26,966 nt of DNA, taken from contig QGUX01000006.1 in the NCBI GenBank assembly GCA_003242275.1, positions 1-26,966 on the forward strand. The letters run 5' to 3'. The stretch is from Pseudomonadota bacterium (GTDB lineage Bacteria; Pseudomonadota; Gammaproteobacteria; Steroidobacterales; Steroidobacteraceae). A program made the position numbers and the translations under genes. Position 1 is the stretch's first letter, and every line of letters starts with the position of its first letter. Shown here piece after piece: positions 8,530 to 17,847 of this stretch. The notes under the pieces were generated by a model that was not told the origin of the DNA, did not search any database, and worked only from the letters and a program-made list of their open reading frames with translations.

Positions 8530-9147
8530 ATGCTCCAGCCGGATTCGCGCGCCATCCGCATGCGAATTGCCGCCGCCGCCGGCACGCTGCTCATGCTCGG
8601 CGCCATTGGTCTCGCGCTGCGCTGTGCCTCGCCCGCGCGGGCGAGCTGCTCGATCTCCACCCTGTTCGGCGATGAGCCGCAGCTCGACGTGCCCTATGTC
8701 ACCACCCGTCCGGAAACCATCGCGCTGATGCTGGAGATGGCCGGAGTCGGCCCGGACGACCACGTGATCGACCTCGGCACCGGCGACGGCCGCATCCTGA
8801 TCGCGGCGGCGCGCGACCGGGGCGCGCGCGGCCTGGGCGTGGATATCGACCCGGTGATGATCCGGCGTGCCCAGGCGAATGCCCGCCGCGCCGGCGTGGC
8901 CGACCGCGTCAGCTTCGAGGTGCGCGACCTTTTCGAGACGCCGCTGGGCGAGGCGGACGTGGTGACCATGTACCTGCTGCCGCAGGTCAACCTGCGCCTG
9001 CGGCCACGCCTGCTGGCGGAATTGAAGCCAGGATCGCGCGTGGTGAGCCATGCCTGGGACATGGGCGACTGGGAGCCCGACGAGGTCCGCCGCGCGGGCG
9101 GGGCCGTCGTGTACCTGTGGAGGATTCCCGACCGGGCGGCTCCATAG
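8530..9147 (+). CDS. Membrane-anchored SAM-dependent methyltransferase
   Basis: The product (205 residues from the ATG at 8530; GTG 8524 and ATG 8560 are alternatives, none with a good ribosome site) has one hydrophobic N-terminal segment, AAAAGTLLMLGAIGLAL, that is a signal anchor or signal peptide. The rest is a compact class I methyltransferase. It has a pre-motif DVPYVTTRPETIALMLEMA, motif I VIDLGTGDGRI, the acidic SAM-ribose residue in LGVDID, and DVVTMYLLPQVNLRLRP as motif IV/post-IV. The LDVPYVxTPxxVVxxML pattern is common in small exported or anchored bacterial methyltransferases of unknown substrate. It is transcribed away from the copper operon and not obviously linked to either neighbour. 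Confidence 0.8.
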   Translation: MLQPDSRAIRMRIAAAAGTLLMLGAIGLALRCASPARASCSISTLFGDEPQLDVPYVTTRPETIALMLEMAGVGPDDHVIDLGTGDGRILIAAARDRGARGLGVDIDPVMIRRAQANARRAGVADRVSFEVRDLFETPLGEADVVTMYLLPQVNLRLRPRLLAELKPGSRVVSHAWDMGDWEPDEVRRAGGAVVYLWRIPDRAAP

Positions 9148-9411
9148 CGCCCCGTCCATTGAAACACACCCCCGCCGTCGCTATTTTTCTGCCGCTGCGC
9201 GCGGGGGGCGCAGGGCCCCGCCTCCGCGGCCTGCAGGACATGACAGTCGTTCTGTGAACCACAAGACGCGCTGACCATGCGACGCATCAGACCGCCACCG
9301 ATCCGTCACGGGCACTGACCCGCAACCTTTCGGATTTGTCATGAAGCTGCCGCGCCGGGTCCGTCCCGGATCCATGCCGGCGCCTTCCCCCTGCTTGGAG
9401 GAGACCCAGCG
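9148..9411. other. Intergenic stretch before the Gld-type operon
   Basis: These 264 bases hold no convincing gene. A 6-bp stem CTGCGC/GCGCAG with a 7-base loop lies at 9195-9213 without a T-run. The ribosome site of the ABC ATPase (GGAGGAG, 9397-9403) is at the right end. No clear promoter could be placed. Confidence 0.4.
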
Positions 9412-10341
9412 ATGATCCAGGTGCAGAACCTGATCCGCCGTTATGGCGATTTCACGGCCGTGGACGACGTGAGTTTCCGCATCGGCCGTGGCGAGGTCGT
9501 GGGACTGCTCGGCCACAATGGCGCCGGCAAGACCTCGATCATGAAGATGCTCACCGGCTACCTCGAGCCGACCTCCGGCTCGGTGCGCATCGACGGTGAG
9601 GAGATGCGGCCGGAGGCCACCGCGCTCCGCGCCCGCATCGGCTACCTGCCGGAGAACTGCCCGGTGTGGCCGGAAATGACGGTGATCGACTACCTGTCCT
9701 TCCAGGCCGCGCTGCACGGCGTGCCCCCGGAGCGGCGCAACGCGGCGGTGGCCGCGGCGATCCGCCGCACGGCGCTGAAGGACAAGGCCACCGCGACCAT
9801 CCAGACGCTCTCGCGCGGCTACCGCCAGAGGGTGGGCGTGGCGCAGGCCATCCTGCACGATCCGCAGATCGTGATCCTCGACGAGCCGACCAACGGCCTC
9901 GATCCCACGCAGATCCGCCAGATGCGCGCGCTGATCCGCGAACTGGCCGCGAATGCCACCGTGATCGTCTCCACGCACGTGCTGCAGGAGGTGCAGGCGG
10001 TATGCGAGCGCGTGCTGATCCTGCGCGCCGGCCGGCTGGTGCTCGACTCGCGGCTGGACGAGATCGAGCGTTCCTCGGCGCTGGAGGTGGCCGTGGAAGG
10101 CGATGCAAGGACGGCGCTCTCGTCCGTGGAGGGCATCGGCACGGTGCACGACCTCCCGGCAGCGGGCAACCTGCGCCGCTACCGCATCGAGGGCGATCCG
10201 TCGCTGGCGCCGCGCATCGCCGCGGCGCTGGCGGCCGCCGGGCTGCCACTGCACGAGCTGCGCGGCGAGCGGCGCGACCTGGAGGCGGTGTTTGCCGCCG
10301 TGAACGAGGCACCGGCGGAAGCGGAGGCGGCCCATGCGTAA
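9412..10341 (+). CDS. ABC transporter ATP-binding protein, GldA type
   Basis: A strong GGAGGAG (9397-9403) precedes the ATG. The 309-residue protein is an ABC ATPase: Walker A GHNGAGKT (34-41), GYLPEN in the Q-loop region (77-82), signature LSRGYRQR (133-140), Walker B IVILDEP (153-159) and H-loop His189. The GYLPEN and SRGYRQRVGVAQA wording is typical of the GldA/NatA branch that serves ABC-2 permeases. About 90 extra C-terminal residues form an accessory domain. It should power the fused permease encoded next, whose ATG overlaps this gene by 8 bases. The Gld name comes from gliding motility in Bacteroidetes, but homologues are widespread in non-gliding bacteria, so gliding should not be inferred. 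Confidence 0.92.
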   Translation: MIQVQNLIRRYGDFTAVDDVSFRIGRGEVVGLLGHNGAGKTSIMKMLTGYLEPTSGSVRIDGEEMRPEATALRARIGYLPENCPVWPEMTVIDYLSFQAALHGVPPERRNAAVAAAIRRTALKDKATATIQTLSRGYRQRVGVAQAILHDPQIVILDEPTNGLDPTQIRQMRALIRELAANATVIVSTHVLQEVQAVCERVLILRAGRLVLDSRLDEIERSSALEVAVEGDARTALSSVEGIGTVHDLPAAGNLRRYRIEGDPSLAPRIAAALAAAGLPLHELRGERRDLEAVFAAVNEAPAEAEAAHA

Positions 10342-13168
10342 GGAGTGGCTGCGACAGACCATGGAAGTGGCGCGCAAGGAGTTCCGCGCGTACTTCACCA
10401 CGCCCGCCGCGTACCTGTTCCTGGGGGCGTTCCTGGCGGTGACGCTGTTCGTGTTCTTCTGGGTGGAGACCTTCTTCGCCCGCAACATTGCCGACGCACG
10501 GCCGCTGTTCGAGTGGCTGCCGCTGCTGCTGGTACTGCTGGTGGCGGCACTGACCATGCGAAGCTGGTCGGAGGAGCGCCGTGCCGGAACCATCGAGAGC
10601 CTGATGACATCGCCCACGCCGCCGTGGCAGCTCGTGCTGGGCAAGTTCGCCGCGGTGATGGCGCTGGTGGCGCTGGCCCTGCTGCTGACCCTGCCGCTGC
10701 CCGTCACGGCGGACATCCTGGGTCCGCTGGACTGGGGCCCGGTCGTGGGTGGCTACGTCGCCACGCTGTTCCTCGCCGCCGCCTACACGGCCATCGGCCT
10801 GTACATGAGCGGCCGCACCGACAACCCGGTGGTCTCGCTGATCCTGACCAGCGCCGCCTGCGGCGCGCTGTACTTCATCGGCTCGCCGCTGGTGACCACG
10901 CTGTTCGGCGATACGGTGGGCGCGTGGCTGGCCGGCATCGGCACCGGCTCGCGCTTCGAGTCGATCGCGCGCGGCGTCCTCGACCTGCGCGACATCTACT
11001 ACTACGTGTCGCTGGTTGGCGTGTTCCTGGCGCTGAACCTGTACACGCTCGAGCGCCTGCGCCGTGCCGGCAATCCCGCGGGCGACGCCCAGCGCCGCGC
11101 GGCGTGGATGCTGGGCCTCACGGTGGCCAACCTGCTGGTGGCCAACCTGTGGCTGGCGCAGGTCCCGCGGGCCCGGGTCGACCTGACGGCGGGCAATGTG
11201 TACTCGCTGTCCGAGGCGACGCGCAGCGAGATTGCCGCGCTGCCCGAACCGGTGACGCTGCGCGGCTACTTCTCCGCCCGCACCCATCCGCTGCTGGCGC
11301 CGCTGGTACCGCGGCTGAAGGACCTGCTGCGCGAATACGAAACCATCTCCGGCGGCCGGGTGCGCGTGGAGATCGTCGACCCCACCCGCAACTCCGAGGC
11401 CGAGGAGCAGGCCGCCTCGCGCTACGGCGTGCAGCCCGTGCCCTTCCAGACCGCCGACCGCTACGAGGCGGCGGTGGTCAGCTCGTACTTCGACGTGGTG
11501 GCCAGCTGCGGCGACGAGTTCGAGAAGCTGGGCTTCCGCGACCTGATCGAGGTCAAGGGCCGCGGCGAAGGTGAACTGGACGTGGTGCTGAAGGATCCGG
11601 AGTACGCCATCACGCGCGCCATCCGCCGTGCCGCGGCCGCCTTCCGCGCCGGTGGCACGACCTTCGCCTCGCTGGAAAAGCCGGTGACCTTCCATGGCTA
11701 CTTCTCCCCGGACGAGCGCCTCCCCGAGGTGCTGCGCAACCTGCGGCAGGACGTGGACGCCGTGCTCGGCGAGTGGCGCGGCAAGGCCGGCGACAAGCTC
11801 AAGGTGAGCATCGAGGATCCCGATGCCAACGGCGGCAGGTTGGGCCGCGAGCTGGGTGAACGCTACGGGCTGGTGCCGCAGTTCGCCAGCCTGACCGACC
11901 CCACGCCGTTCTGGTTCTACATGCTGCTGGAGGGCGACGGCGAGCTGGTGCAGGTTCCCCTGCCCGAGACGCTGGACCGCGAGGCGCTGAAGCGCTCGAT
12001 GGAGGCGGCGCTGCGCCGCTTCACGCCCGGCGCGCTGCGCACCGTGGCGCTGGTGAAGCCCTCGCCCGGCATGTCCATGGGCATGGGCGGCGGCCCCACC
12101 TACCAGCAGCTCGAGGCCGTGCTGGGCGAGAACCTGAAGATGAGCCCCACGGACCTCTCCGGCGGCGTGGTGCCCGCCGAGGCCGACGTGCTGCTCGTGC
12201 TGGCGCCGCGTGACCTGGACGAGAAGCAGCGCTTCGCCATCGACCAGTTCCTCATGCGCGGCGGCAGCGTGGTGCTGGCCACGGCGCCATTCGATGTGGA
12301 GGTCGCCGGCTCGATCAATGCCCAGAAGCAGAGCTCGGGGCTGGAGGACTGGCTGAAGCACTACGGCGTGACCGTGCAGGAGTCGATGGTGCTCGACCCG
12401 CAGAACACCGCGCTGGCCGTGCCGGTGGAGCGCTTCATCGGCGGCCTGATGTTCCGCGAGTTCCGGCTGATGCCGTATCCGCACTTCCCCGACATCCGCG
12501 AGGACGGCCTGGCCGGGGACAGCCCCGTGACCTCCTCGCTGGGACAGCTCACCTTCGCGTGGGCCTCGCCCATCGAGGTGGATGCGGAGCGCAACGCCGG
12601 CCGGAAGGTCACCACGCTGCTGCGCAGCTCGCGGCAGAGCTGGGTCTCGGATTCCACCAATGTCCTGCCCGACTACGGCCGCTATCCGGACACCGGCTTC
12701 GAGCCGCGCGGCGATCGCGGGCCGCGCACATTGGCCGTGTCGCTGGAGGGCCGCTTCGACTCGTTCTATGCCGGCAAGCCCTCCCCGCTGGGTGATGACG
12801 GCGCCAGCCGCGGTGTGCTGTCGCAGTCGCCGGACACGGCCAAGCTGGTCGTGATCGGCAGCAACGGTTTCGGCTCGGACGCGGCCATCAACCTGGTCTC
12901 CCAGTCGCTCAACGTGTTCTACACCAAGCCGCTGGACTTCCTGCAGAACACCATCGACTGGGCGCTGGAGGACCCGGGCCTGATGACGCTGCGCGGCCGC
13001 ACCCAGCTCGCGCGCACGCTCGATCCGCTGGACGACCGCGAGCGGCGCTTCTGGGAGATCGGCAATTACGCAGCGGCCGTATTCGGCCTGGTGATCGTGT
13101 GGCTGTGGCGGCGCCGCGTGCGTTCCGCCGACCAGCTGCGCTATGCGCGTGTGCTGGGGGAGGTTTGA
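10334..13168 (+). CDS. ABC-2 permease fused to GldG-type extracytoplasmic protein
   Basis: The 944-residue protein joins two components that are separate in Flavobacterium (GldF and GldG). Residues 1-240 are an ABC-2 permease with about six hydrophobic segments (for example 26-45, 61-75, 104-122, 137-157, 166-187, 221-237). A further transmembrane helix at 257-275 begins the GldG part, which opens with RVDLTAGNVYSLSEATRSEI and ends in one more helix (about 919-933) and a short basic tail. The large region between should face the periplasm. It contains two similar units starting PVTLRGYFS (306) and PVTFHGYFS (450), which look like an internal duplication. Start chosen at the ATG that overlaps the ATPase gene. 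The exported substrate is unknown. Confidence 0.9.
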   Translation: MRKEWLRQTMEVARKEFRAYFTTPAAYLFLGAFLAVTLFVFFWVETFFARNIADARPLFEWLPLLLVLLVAALTMRSWSEERRAGTIESLMTSPTPPWQLVLGKFAAVMALVALALLLTLPLPVTADILGPLDWGPVVGGYVATLFLAAAYTAIGLYMSGRTDNPVVSLILTSAACGALYFIGSPLVTTLFGDTVGAWLAGIGTGSRFESIARGVLDLRDIYYYVSLVGVFLALNLYTLERLRRAGNPAGDAQRRAAWMLGLTVANLLVANLWLAQVPRARVDLTAGNVYSLSEATRSEIAALPEPVTLRGYFSARTHPLLAPLVPRLKDLLREYETISGGRVRVEIVDPTRNSEAEEQAASRYGVQPVPFQTADRYEAAVVSSYFDVVASCGDEFEKLGFRDLIEVKGRGEGELDVVLKDPEYAITRAIRRAAAAFRAGGTTFASLEKPVTFHGYFSPDERLPEVLRNLRQDVDAVLGEWRGKAGDKLKVSIEDPDANGGRLGRELGERYGLVPQFASLTDPTPFWFYMLLEGDGELVQVPLPETLDREALKRSMEAALRRFTPGALRTVALVKPSPGMSMGMGGGPTYQQLEAVLGENLKMSPTDLSGGVVPAEADVLLVLAPRDLDEKQRFAIDQFLMRGGSVVLATAPFDVEVAGSINAQKQSSGLEDWLKHYGVTVQESMVLDPQNTALAVPVERFIGGLMFREFRLMPYPHFPDIREDGLAGDSPVTSSLGQLTFAWASPIEVDAERNAGRKVTTLLRSSRQSWVSDSTNVLPDYGRYPDTGFEPRGDRGPRTLAVSLEGRFDSFYAGKPSPLGDDGASRGVLSQSPDTAKLVVIGSNGFGSDAAINLVSQSLNVFYTKPLDFLQNTIDWALEDPGLMTLRGRTQLARTLDPLDDRERRFWEIGNYAAAVFGLVIVWLWRRRVRSADQLRYARVLGEV

Positions 13169-13171
13169 GAG

Positions 13172-14164
13172 ATGAAGGACAGGACCAGGCTGCTGGCGGG
13201 AATCCTCGCCGCGCAGATCGTTCTCGTGGCCGTGTTGTGGCTGCTGAATCGCGCACCCTCGGCGGCGGGCCAGCCGCTGCTGGAGGTCGAAGTGGCCCAG
13301 GTGGACGAGGTGATCGTCGAGGGGCCGAAGGACGCCAGGGTGATGCTGCGCAGGTCCGGCGAGGACTGGCTGGTGGATGGCGCATTCCCCGCGCAGTCCT
13401 CGAAGGTGAAGACCCTGCTCGAGGACCTGGCCAAGGTGGTGGCCGGTGCGCCCGTGGCGACCAGCAATGCCGCGGCCGCGCGCTTCCGCGTCAGCGACGA
13501 GGACTTCGAGCGGCGCATCACCCTGCAGGGTTCCGGCAGGCAACTCGCCCGGCTCTACCTCGGCAGCTCGCCGGGTTTCCGGCGGGTGCACGCGCGGCGC
13601 GGCGAGGACAACGAAGTGTACGAGATCGCGTTCTCCGCCTTCGACGTGCCGGACTCGGCGGGAGGCTGGCAGGACCGTGACCTGCTGAAGATGCCGCTGG
13701 AGGAGATCGAGGCGATCACACGCGGCGAGCTGGAGATGGTGCGCCACGCGGCGAAGGCCGCAATGGCCGGGCCGGGCGAGGGCGGTGATCCTTCCTCCGG
13801 CGCAGCCGAAGCCGCGCCCGAGTGGACCGCCACGCGCAAGGGATCACCGGTCAGGCTCAAGTCCGGTGCCGCCAGCCACCTGGCGAGCCTGCTGGCCAAC
13901 CTGACCTTCGAAGCCGCGCTCGTGGGTGACGCCGCCAGCGAGGCCGCGGAAGGCGGCAAGGTGGCGCTGGAACTGGAGGTTCGCCGGCGCGGCGTGGCCC
14001 AGCCGATCACCTACCGCTTCGAGCGCAAGGGCGAGGAAGGCCCCTTCACCCTTCATGTATCGACGCGCCCGGAGCCGCTGCGGGTGGCGGCGTACGTGGT
14101 GCAGCCGCTGATCGACGCGGCCGGGGATACGGCGCTGCTGGAGGATTCCAGAAGTTCAAGGTGA
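13172..14164 (+). CDS. DUF4340 domain protein of the Gld-type ABC operon
   Basis: The gene starts three bases after the permease stop, so it belongs to the same operon. The 330-residue product has an N-terminal transmembrane helix (about 7-25, LLAGILAAQIVLVAVLWLL) and then repeated beta-rich units: VDEVIVEGPKDARVMLRRSGEDWLVDGAFPA fragments, a SKVKTLLEDLAKVV helix, and ARLYLGSSPGFRRVHARRGEDNEVYEI-like strands. This matches DUF4340, which regularly follows GldG genes in proteobacteria. It is probably anchored in the inner membrane with a periplasmic domain that works with the fused permease. No catalytic residues are evident. A strong hairpin six bases beyond the stop marks the end of the operon. 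Confidence 0.87.
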   Translation: MKDRTRLLAGILAAQIVLVAVLWLLNRAPSAAGQPLLEVEVAQVDEVIVEGPKDARVMLRRSGEDWLVDGAFPAQSSKVKTLLEDLAKVVAGAPVATSNAAAARFRVSDEDFERRITLQGSGRQLARLYLGSSPGFRRVHARRGEDNEVYEIAFSAFDVPDSAGGWQDRDLLKMPLEEIEAITRGELEMVRHAAKAAMAGPGEGGDPSSGAAEAAPEWTATRKGSPVRLKSGAASHLASLLANLTFEAALVGDAASEAAEGGKVALELEVRRRGVAQPITYRFERKGEEGPFTLHVSTRPEPLRVAAYVVQPLIDAAGDTALLEDSRSSR

Positions 14165-14169
14165 GGGTG

Positions 14170-14198
14170 AAGTGCCCCGCTCCGCCGGCGGGGCACTT
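14170..14198 (+). terminator. Strong hairpin at the end of the Gld-type operon
   Basis: AAGTGCCCCGC (14170-14180) pairs perfectly with GCGGGGCACTT (14188-14198) around a 7-base loop, starting six bases after the DUF4340 stop. The stem is long and GC-rich. There is no T-run (the following bases are CCTGCTTG), so it is either a weak intrinsic terminator or a 3'-end stabiliser. Confidence 0.7.
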
Positions 14199-14391
14199 CC
14201 TGCTTGCCGCATCGAGTGCGTTGCCTCGGCCGGGACGGGTGCCCGCGCACGACAGCCCCGCGCTGTCGTTGTCAAGGCAACTGCCATGTTGAACGCCGCG
14301 GCCATTGCGATGCCCGGAAAGCGCGCGCATCCTCACGCGTGGCTGACATCCGTCGCCACTTCAAGGAAGAAGAACGACGCCAGGGTTCCGC

Positions 14392-16569
14392 ATGGCCAGC
14401 AGTTCCACGCCGAGATCACCAGGGCTGGATCCGAGGGGAAAGCTGAAGGAAGGCGTCCTCCGGCGCTTCGTGTTCCAGACCTTCGGCCGCTCACGCCACA
14501 CGCAGGACAGTCCGGTGATGCCGGACGTCTTCCTCCGCTACATCCGCGCCGCCGAGAAGCAGGCGGGCGGCGGCGGAACCCATGGCGACCTGGTCGACCT
14601 GCTGCTGACGCCGTGGTCGGGCGTGAGGCCGGGGCAGGTCGCGCATGACCTGAACGAGCGGCTAAGGGCGGACAGCATCACGCTGCAGAAGAAGGCGCGC
14701 ATTGCCCTCAGCGGCAGCCGGGTGGTCGTCGGCGCCAACCTCGATACGCTGGTGCGGCACGTCGTGCAGATGACCGGCTGGTGGGTGCGCCTCTTCTGGA
14801 GTGGCATCAGGAAGCGGGCCGGCAGGCAGTTCGACAGCCTCGAAGCAGGGCAGCTCGACAGCCTGGCGCAGGCGGAGTTCGACGCGTCCATCGAATGCAT
14901 CCGCAGGAGCATCGACCAGTACGGGGCGGTCCGCGGCCCGGGGATCAACTTCGAGCTGTCGCGGTTCGGCGCACTGGTGGGGTTCATCGCGCTGCTGCGG
15001 GAAGCCCGCACGCCGGGCCGGAAGGCCGAACTGGCCACCCTGGCCTACAAGCTCGGCGCTCCGTCGCCGGCGGACGAGGAGGAACTCGAGCTGCTGTCGG
15101 AAGCGCCGCGCGACCTCGACGAGACCAGCCTTCGGCTCACCCCGAAGGAGGCGAAGAACCTCCACGCGATGTACGAGCGGGCGCGGGAGCTGCTGCGCCC
15201 GCAGGGCTACCGGTTCCAGAACGGAATCTTCCTGGTCAGCCTCAACCGCCGCGCCGCGCAGTCCGTGTTCGAATCGCGGGCGACGGTGAAGGCCGACGCC
15301 GCACAGAACGTCTTCAGGATCGACACCACCGGCATCGTCTTCGCCGTCATCGACGGCGGCATCGATGCCATGCACCCCGGGTTCGTCGACAGGTCCGACG
15401 AGCGCGTGCAGGCCTTCCGCGAAGAGCATCCGGGCAAACGCCTTCCGGAAGAGCTCCTGCTCGACGCATCGCGGGTCAGGCAGACCTACGACTTCACGAT
15501 CCTGCGCGACATCGTGGCCAATGCCATGTTCCTGGAGAAGCCGGCGAGCATCCCCAGGACCGTGCCGAACCGCGAGACCATCATCCAGCTGGCACGCAAT
15601 CCGGCCAACCGGAAGATCCTCGGCGCCCTCGCCGACCGCGTCACCAGTGCGAGCGACCTCGACTGGGAACTGGTCAGTCCCCTGATCAGGGTTCCGCACC
15701 GGCTGCCTGCGGGCAATTTGGCCGGGCGTTCCCGTGCCATCGCCGGGACCGGCGCCACGTCCTGCTACGTGCGTCCGGGCACCGACCATGGCACGCACGT
15801 CGCCGGCATCCTGGCAGGCTACCGCGAGGACGATCCCGACACGGGCGGCCGCAACCTGATCGGCATGTGCCCGGAACTCTCCCTTTACGACCTGCGCGTC
15901 TTCGACCAGAAGGGACAGGGCGATGAATTCGCCATCCTGTGCGCGATCGAATTCGTCGGCTGGCTCAACCGCGATCGCAACACGCCGGTGATCCATGGCG
16001 TCAACCTCTCCCTGGCGCTCGCCCACGACGTGGATGCCTTCGCCTGCGGCCAGACGCCGATCTGCGAGGCCTGCAATCACCTGGTCGGTGCCGGTACCGT
16101 GGTGGTGGCCGCCGCCGGCAACACGGGGTTCGACGGCGGTCCCAGCATGGAGAGGCGCAGCCTGGGCAATGGCTACCGCGCCATCAGCATCACCGATCCC
16201 GGCAATGCCGAGAGCGTCATCACGGTCGGGTCGACCCACCGCCGCGACCCGCACCTGTACGGCGTCAGCTACTTCTCGGCCCGCGGGCCGACCGGCGACG
16301 GACGGCGGAAACCGGACCTGCTCGCGCCCGGCGAGAAGATCACTTCGTTCACGCCCAACGGCGGCAGCCGTCGCATGGACGGCACGTCGATGGCCGCACC
16401 GCATGTCTCCGGCGCGGCCGCCCTGCTGATGGCGCGCTATCCCGAACTCATCGGCCGACCCGGACGCATCAAGGAAATCCTGATGAGCACGGCCACCAAC
16501 CTGAAGCGGGAGCCGAACTTCCAGGGGGCCGGGCTGCTGGACACCCTGCGCGCGCTGCAGGCCGTCTGA
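14392..16569 (+). CDS. S8 (subtilisin-like) serine peptidase with a long unknown N-terminal region
   Basis: The 725-residue protein carries the full subtilase triad: D321 in FAVIDGGIDAMHPGF, H466 in TDHGTHVAGI, and S666 in DGTSMAAPHVSG, with oxyanion N577 in AAAGNTG. No signal peptide or hydrophobic segment of export type is seen, so it should act in the cytoplasm. Residues 1-310 do not look like an I9 propeptide; I see mostly helical, charged sequence with no recognised domain. Between D321 and H466 there are about 145 residues, far more than the roughly 30-50 of plain subtilisins, including a helical insert (about 335-445). It is the first gene of a three-gene operon with an MBL hydrolase and a DUF2235 lipase. 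Arg codon AGG is noticeably commoner here than in the preceding ABC genes. The target protein is unknown. Confidence 0.93.
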   Translation: MASSSTPRSPGLDPRGKLKEGVLRRFVFQTFGRSRHTQDSPVMPDVFLRYIRAAEKQAGGGGTHGDLVDLLLTPWSGVRPGQVAHDLNERLRADSITLQKKARIALSGSRVVVGANLDTLVRHVVQMTGWWVRLFWSGIRKRAGRQFDSLEAGQLDSLAQAEFDASIECIRRSIDQYGAVRGPGINFELSRFGALVGFIALLREARTPGRKAELATLAYKLGAPSPADEEELELLSEAPRDLDETSLRLTPKEAKNLHAMYERARELLRPQGYRFQNGIFLVSLNRRAAQSVFESRATVKADAAQNVFRIDTTGIVFAVIDGGIDAMHPGFVDRSDERVQAFREEHPGKRLPEELLLDASRVRQTYDFTILRDIVANAMFLEKPASIPRTVPNRETIIQLARNPANRKILGALADRVTSASDLDWELVSPLIRVPHRLPAGNLAGRSRAIAGTGATSCYVRPGTDHGTHVAGILAGYREDDPDTGGRNLIGMCPELSLYDLRVFDQKGQGDEFAILCAIEFVGWLNRDRNTPVIHGVNLSLALAHDVDAFACGQTPICEACNHLVGAGTVVVAAAGNTGFDGGPSMERRSLGNGYRAISITDPGNAESVITVGSTHRRDPHLYGVSYFSARGPTGDGRRKPDLLAPGEKITSFTPNGGSRRMDGTSMAAPHVSGAAALLMARYPELIGRPGRIKEILMSTATNLKREPNFQGAGLLDTLRALQAV

Positions 16570-16601
16570 AACGTGAATCGGGGGGGGACAGGGAGGTCCG
16601 C

Positions 16602-17837
16602 ATGGTCACGCTGGAGGCATTGAATGCACTCGCCGGGGATTGCCTGATCCTGCGCTACAAGGGGACGGGCGGCAAGGAAGCCCTCTGGCTGATCGACGGC
16701 GGCCCGAGGACCGACACCGAAAAGGGCATCACGGTCTGGAGCCAGGTGCTGCTGCCGCGGTTGAAGCAGATCGCCCGCGCACTGGGAGTCAGCGGGCCGC
16801 TGCCCATCGCGCTCGGGATGGTCAGCCACGTCGACGACGACCACATCAACGGCATCCAGAAGGTCACGACGGCGGTGCTCAATGCGACGCCAGGGAACCC
16901 CGCGCCGGTGAAGTTCGAGCGCTTCTGGTTCAACTCCTTCGACAAGCTGGTCGGACCCGCGCCGCAGGGCCTCGGGGCGGCAGCCGCCGCGGAAGTGGCC
17001 TCCTTGCAGTCCCTGGGACAGGAGCTTGCATCCACCCTCGGCGCCCGGGCGGGAATCGACGGACCGGAAGTGGAGCACTCCGGGCTGCTCATGCAGAGCA
17101 TCGCCCAGGGCATCTCCCTCGCCAGCGACCTCGCAGCCCTGAGGCTCGGCGGCAATCCCCCGTTCAACGACCTGGTCATGGCCAGGCCGGGCCAGCCGAA
17201 GGTCAACATCCAGGGCGCCAAGGTGACCGTGCTCGGCCCCCGGAAGAGCCGCATCGAGGCCCTCCGCAAGGACTGGCAGGCCGCGCTGGAGAAGCCGACG
17301 AAGAAGGCGCGCCAGGCGGCGCTGCAGGAGCTGTTCCTGCCGAGCAGGAAGCTCGACCGGTCGGTTCCCAACCTGTCCTCCATCGTGGTGCTGGTGGAAA
17401 CCGGCGGCAGGTCGCTCCTGCTGACGGGCGATGCCCACGGGAGCGACATCGTCAAGGCCTGGGACGAGCTCGGCCTGCCCAGGCCGGCGAAGGTGGACCT
17501 GCTCAAGATGCCCCACCACGGAAGCATCCGCAACGTCACCGAGGAGTTCATGAAGTTCTTCGAGGCGACACACTATGTGTTCTCCGCCGATGGCAGGCAC
17601 GACAACCCGGATGCGCCGACGATCGAGGCACTGGTGAAGCTGCACGGGGACCGCCCGATCAAGCTCCACTTCACCAACGGGGACATCGAGTGGGCGAAGC
17701 CGTACAAGATCGAGAAGAACGGCAGGAAGGTGAAGAACCTCGCCGATCTCCTGCAGGAGCTGAAGAAGGCCTACGGCGGTCCCTGGACCACGAGCATGCG
17801 CGCGAACGACCAGCTCTCCGTGATCGTGGAACTGTAG
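16602..17837 (+). CDS. Metallo-beta-lactamase-fold hydrolase, ComEC type
   Basis: The ATG at 16602 has GGGAGG five bases upstream and lies 32 bp after the subtilase stop. The 411-residue product shows the MBL metal motifs in the variant found in ComEC-like enzymes: SHVDDDH (75-81, HxDxDH in place of HxHxDH), LLLTGDAHG (272-280, D277) and MPHHGS (303-308). An N-terminal strand LIDGG (30-34) completes the fold. Between residues 95 and 255 is a helical insert including a Lys/Arg-rich stretch (about 213-250). No signal peptide or membrane segment is visible, unlike true ComEC, so it is a soluble cytoplasmic enzyme. ComEC-type MBL domains are nucleases or phosphodiesterases; that a nucleic acid or nucleotide is the substrate here is inference. 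Confidence 0.9.
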   Translation: MVTLEALNALAGDCLILRYKGTGGKEALWLIDGGPRTDTEKGITVWSQVLLPRLKQIARALGVSGPLPIALGMVSHVDDDHINGIQKVTTAVLNATPGNPAPVKFERFWFNSFDKLVGPAPQGLGAAAAAEVASLQSLGQELASTLGARAGIDGPEVEHSGLLMQSIAQGISLASDLAALRLGGNPPFNDLVMARPGQPKVNIQGAKVTVLGPRKSRIEALRKDWQAALEKPTKKARQAALQELFLPSRKLDRSVPNLSSIVVLVETGGRSLLLTGDAHGSDIVKAWDELGLPRPAKVDLLKMPHHGSIRNVTEEFMKFFEATHYVFSADGRHDNPDAPTIEALVKLHGDRPIKLHFTNGDIEWAKPYKIEKNGRKVKNLADLLQELKKAYGGPWTTSMRANDQLSVIVEL

Positions 17838-17847
17838 GAACCCCTCC

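Noticed and set aside
9551..13747. A 1398-residue open frame on the minus strand across the ABC operon
   Set aside because: It lies opposite three clear genes, is rich in His, Arg and Gln of the kind produced by antisense reading of GC-rich codons, and has no domain or start signal. It is a shadow frame.
9412..14164. Gliding motility operon
   Set aside because: The Gld-type ABC genes are widespread in non-gliding bacteria and no other gliding genes are seen.
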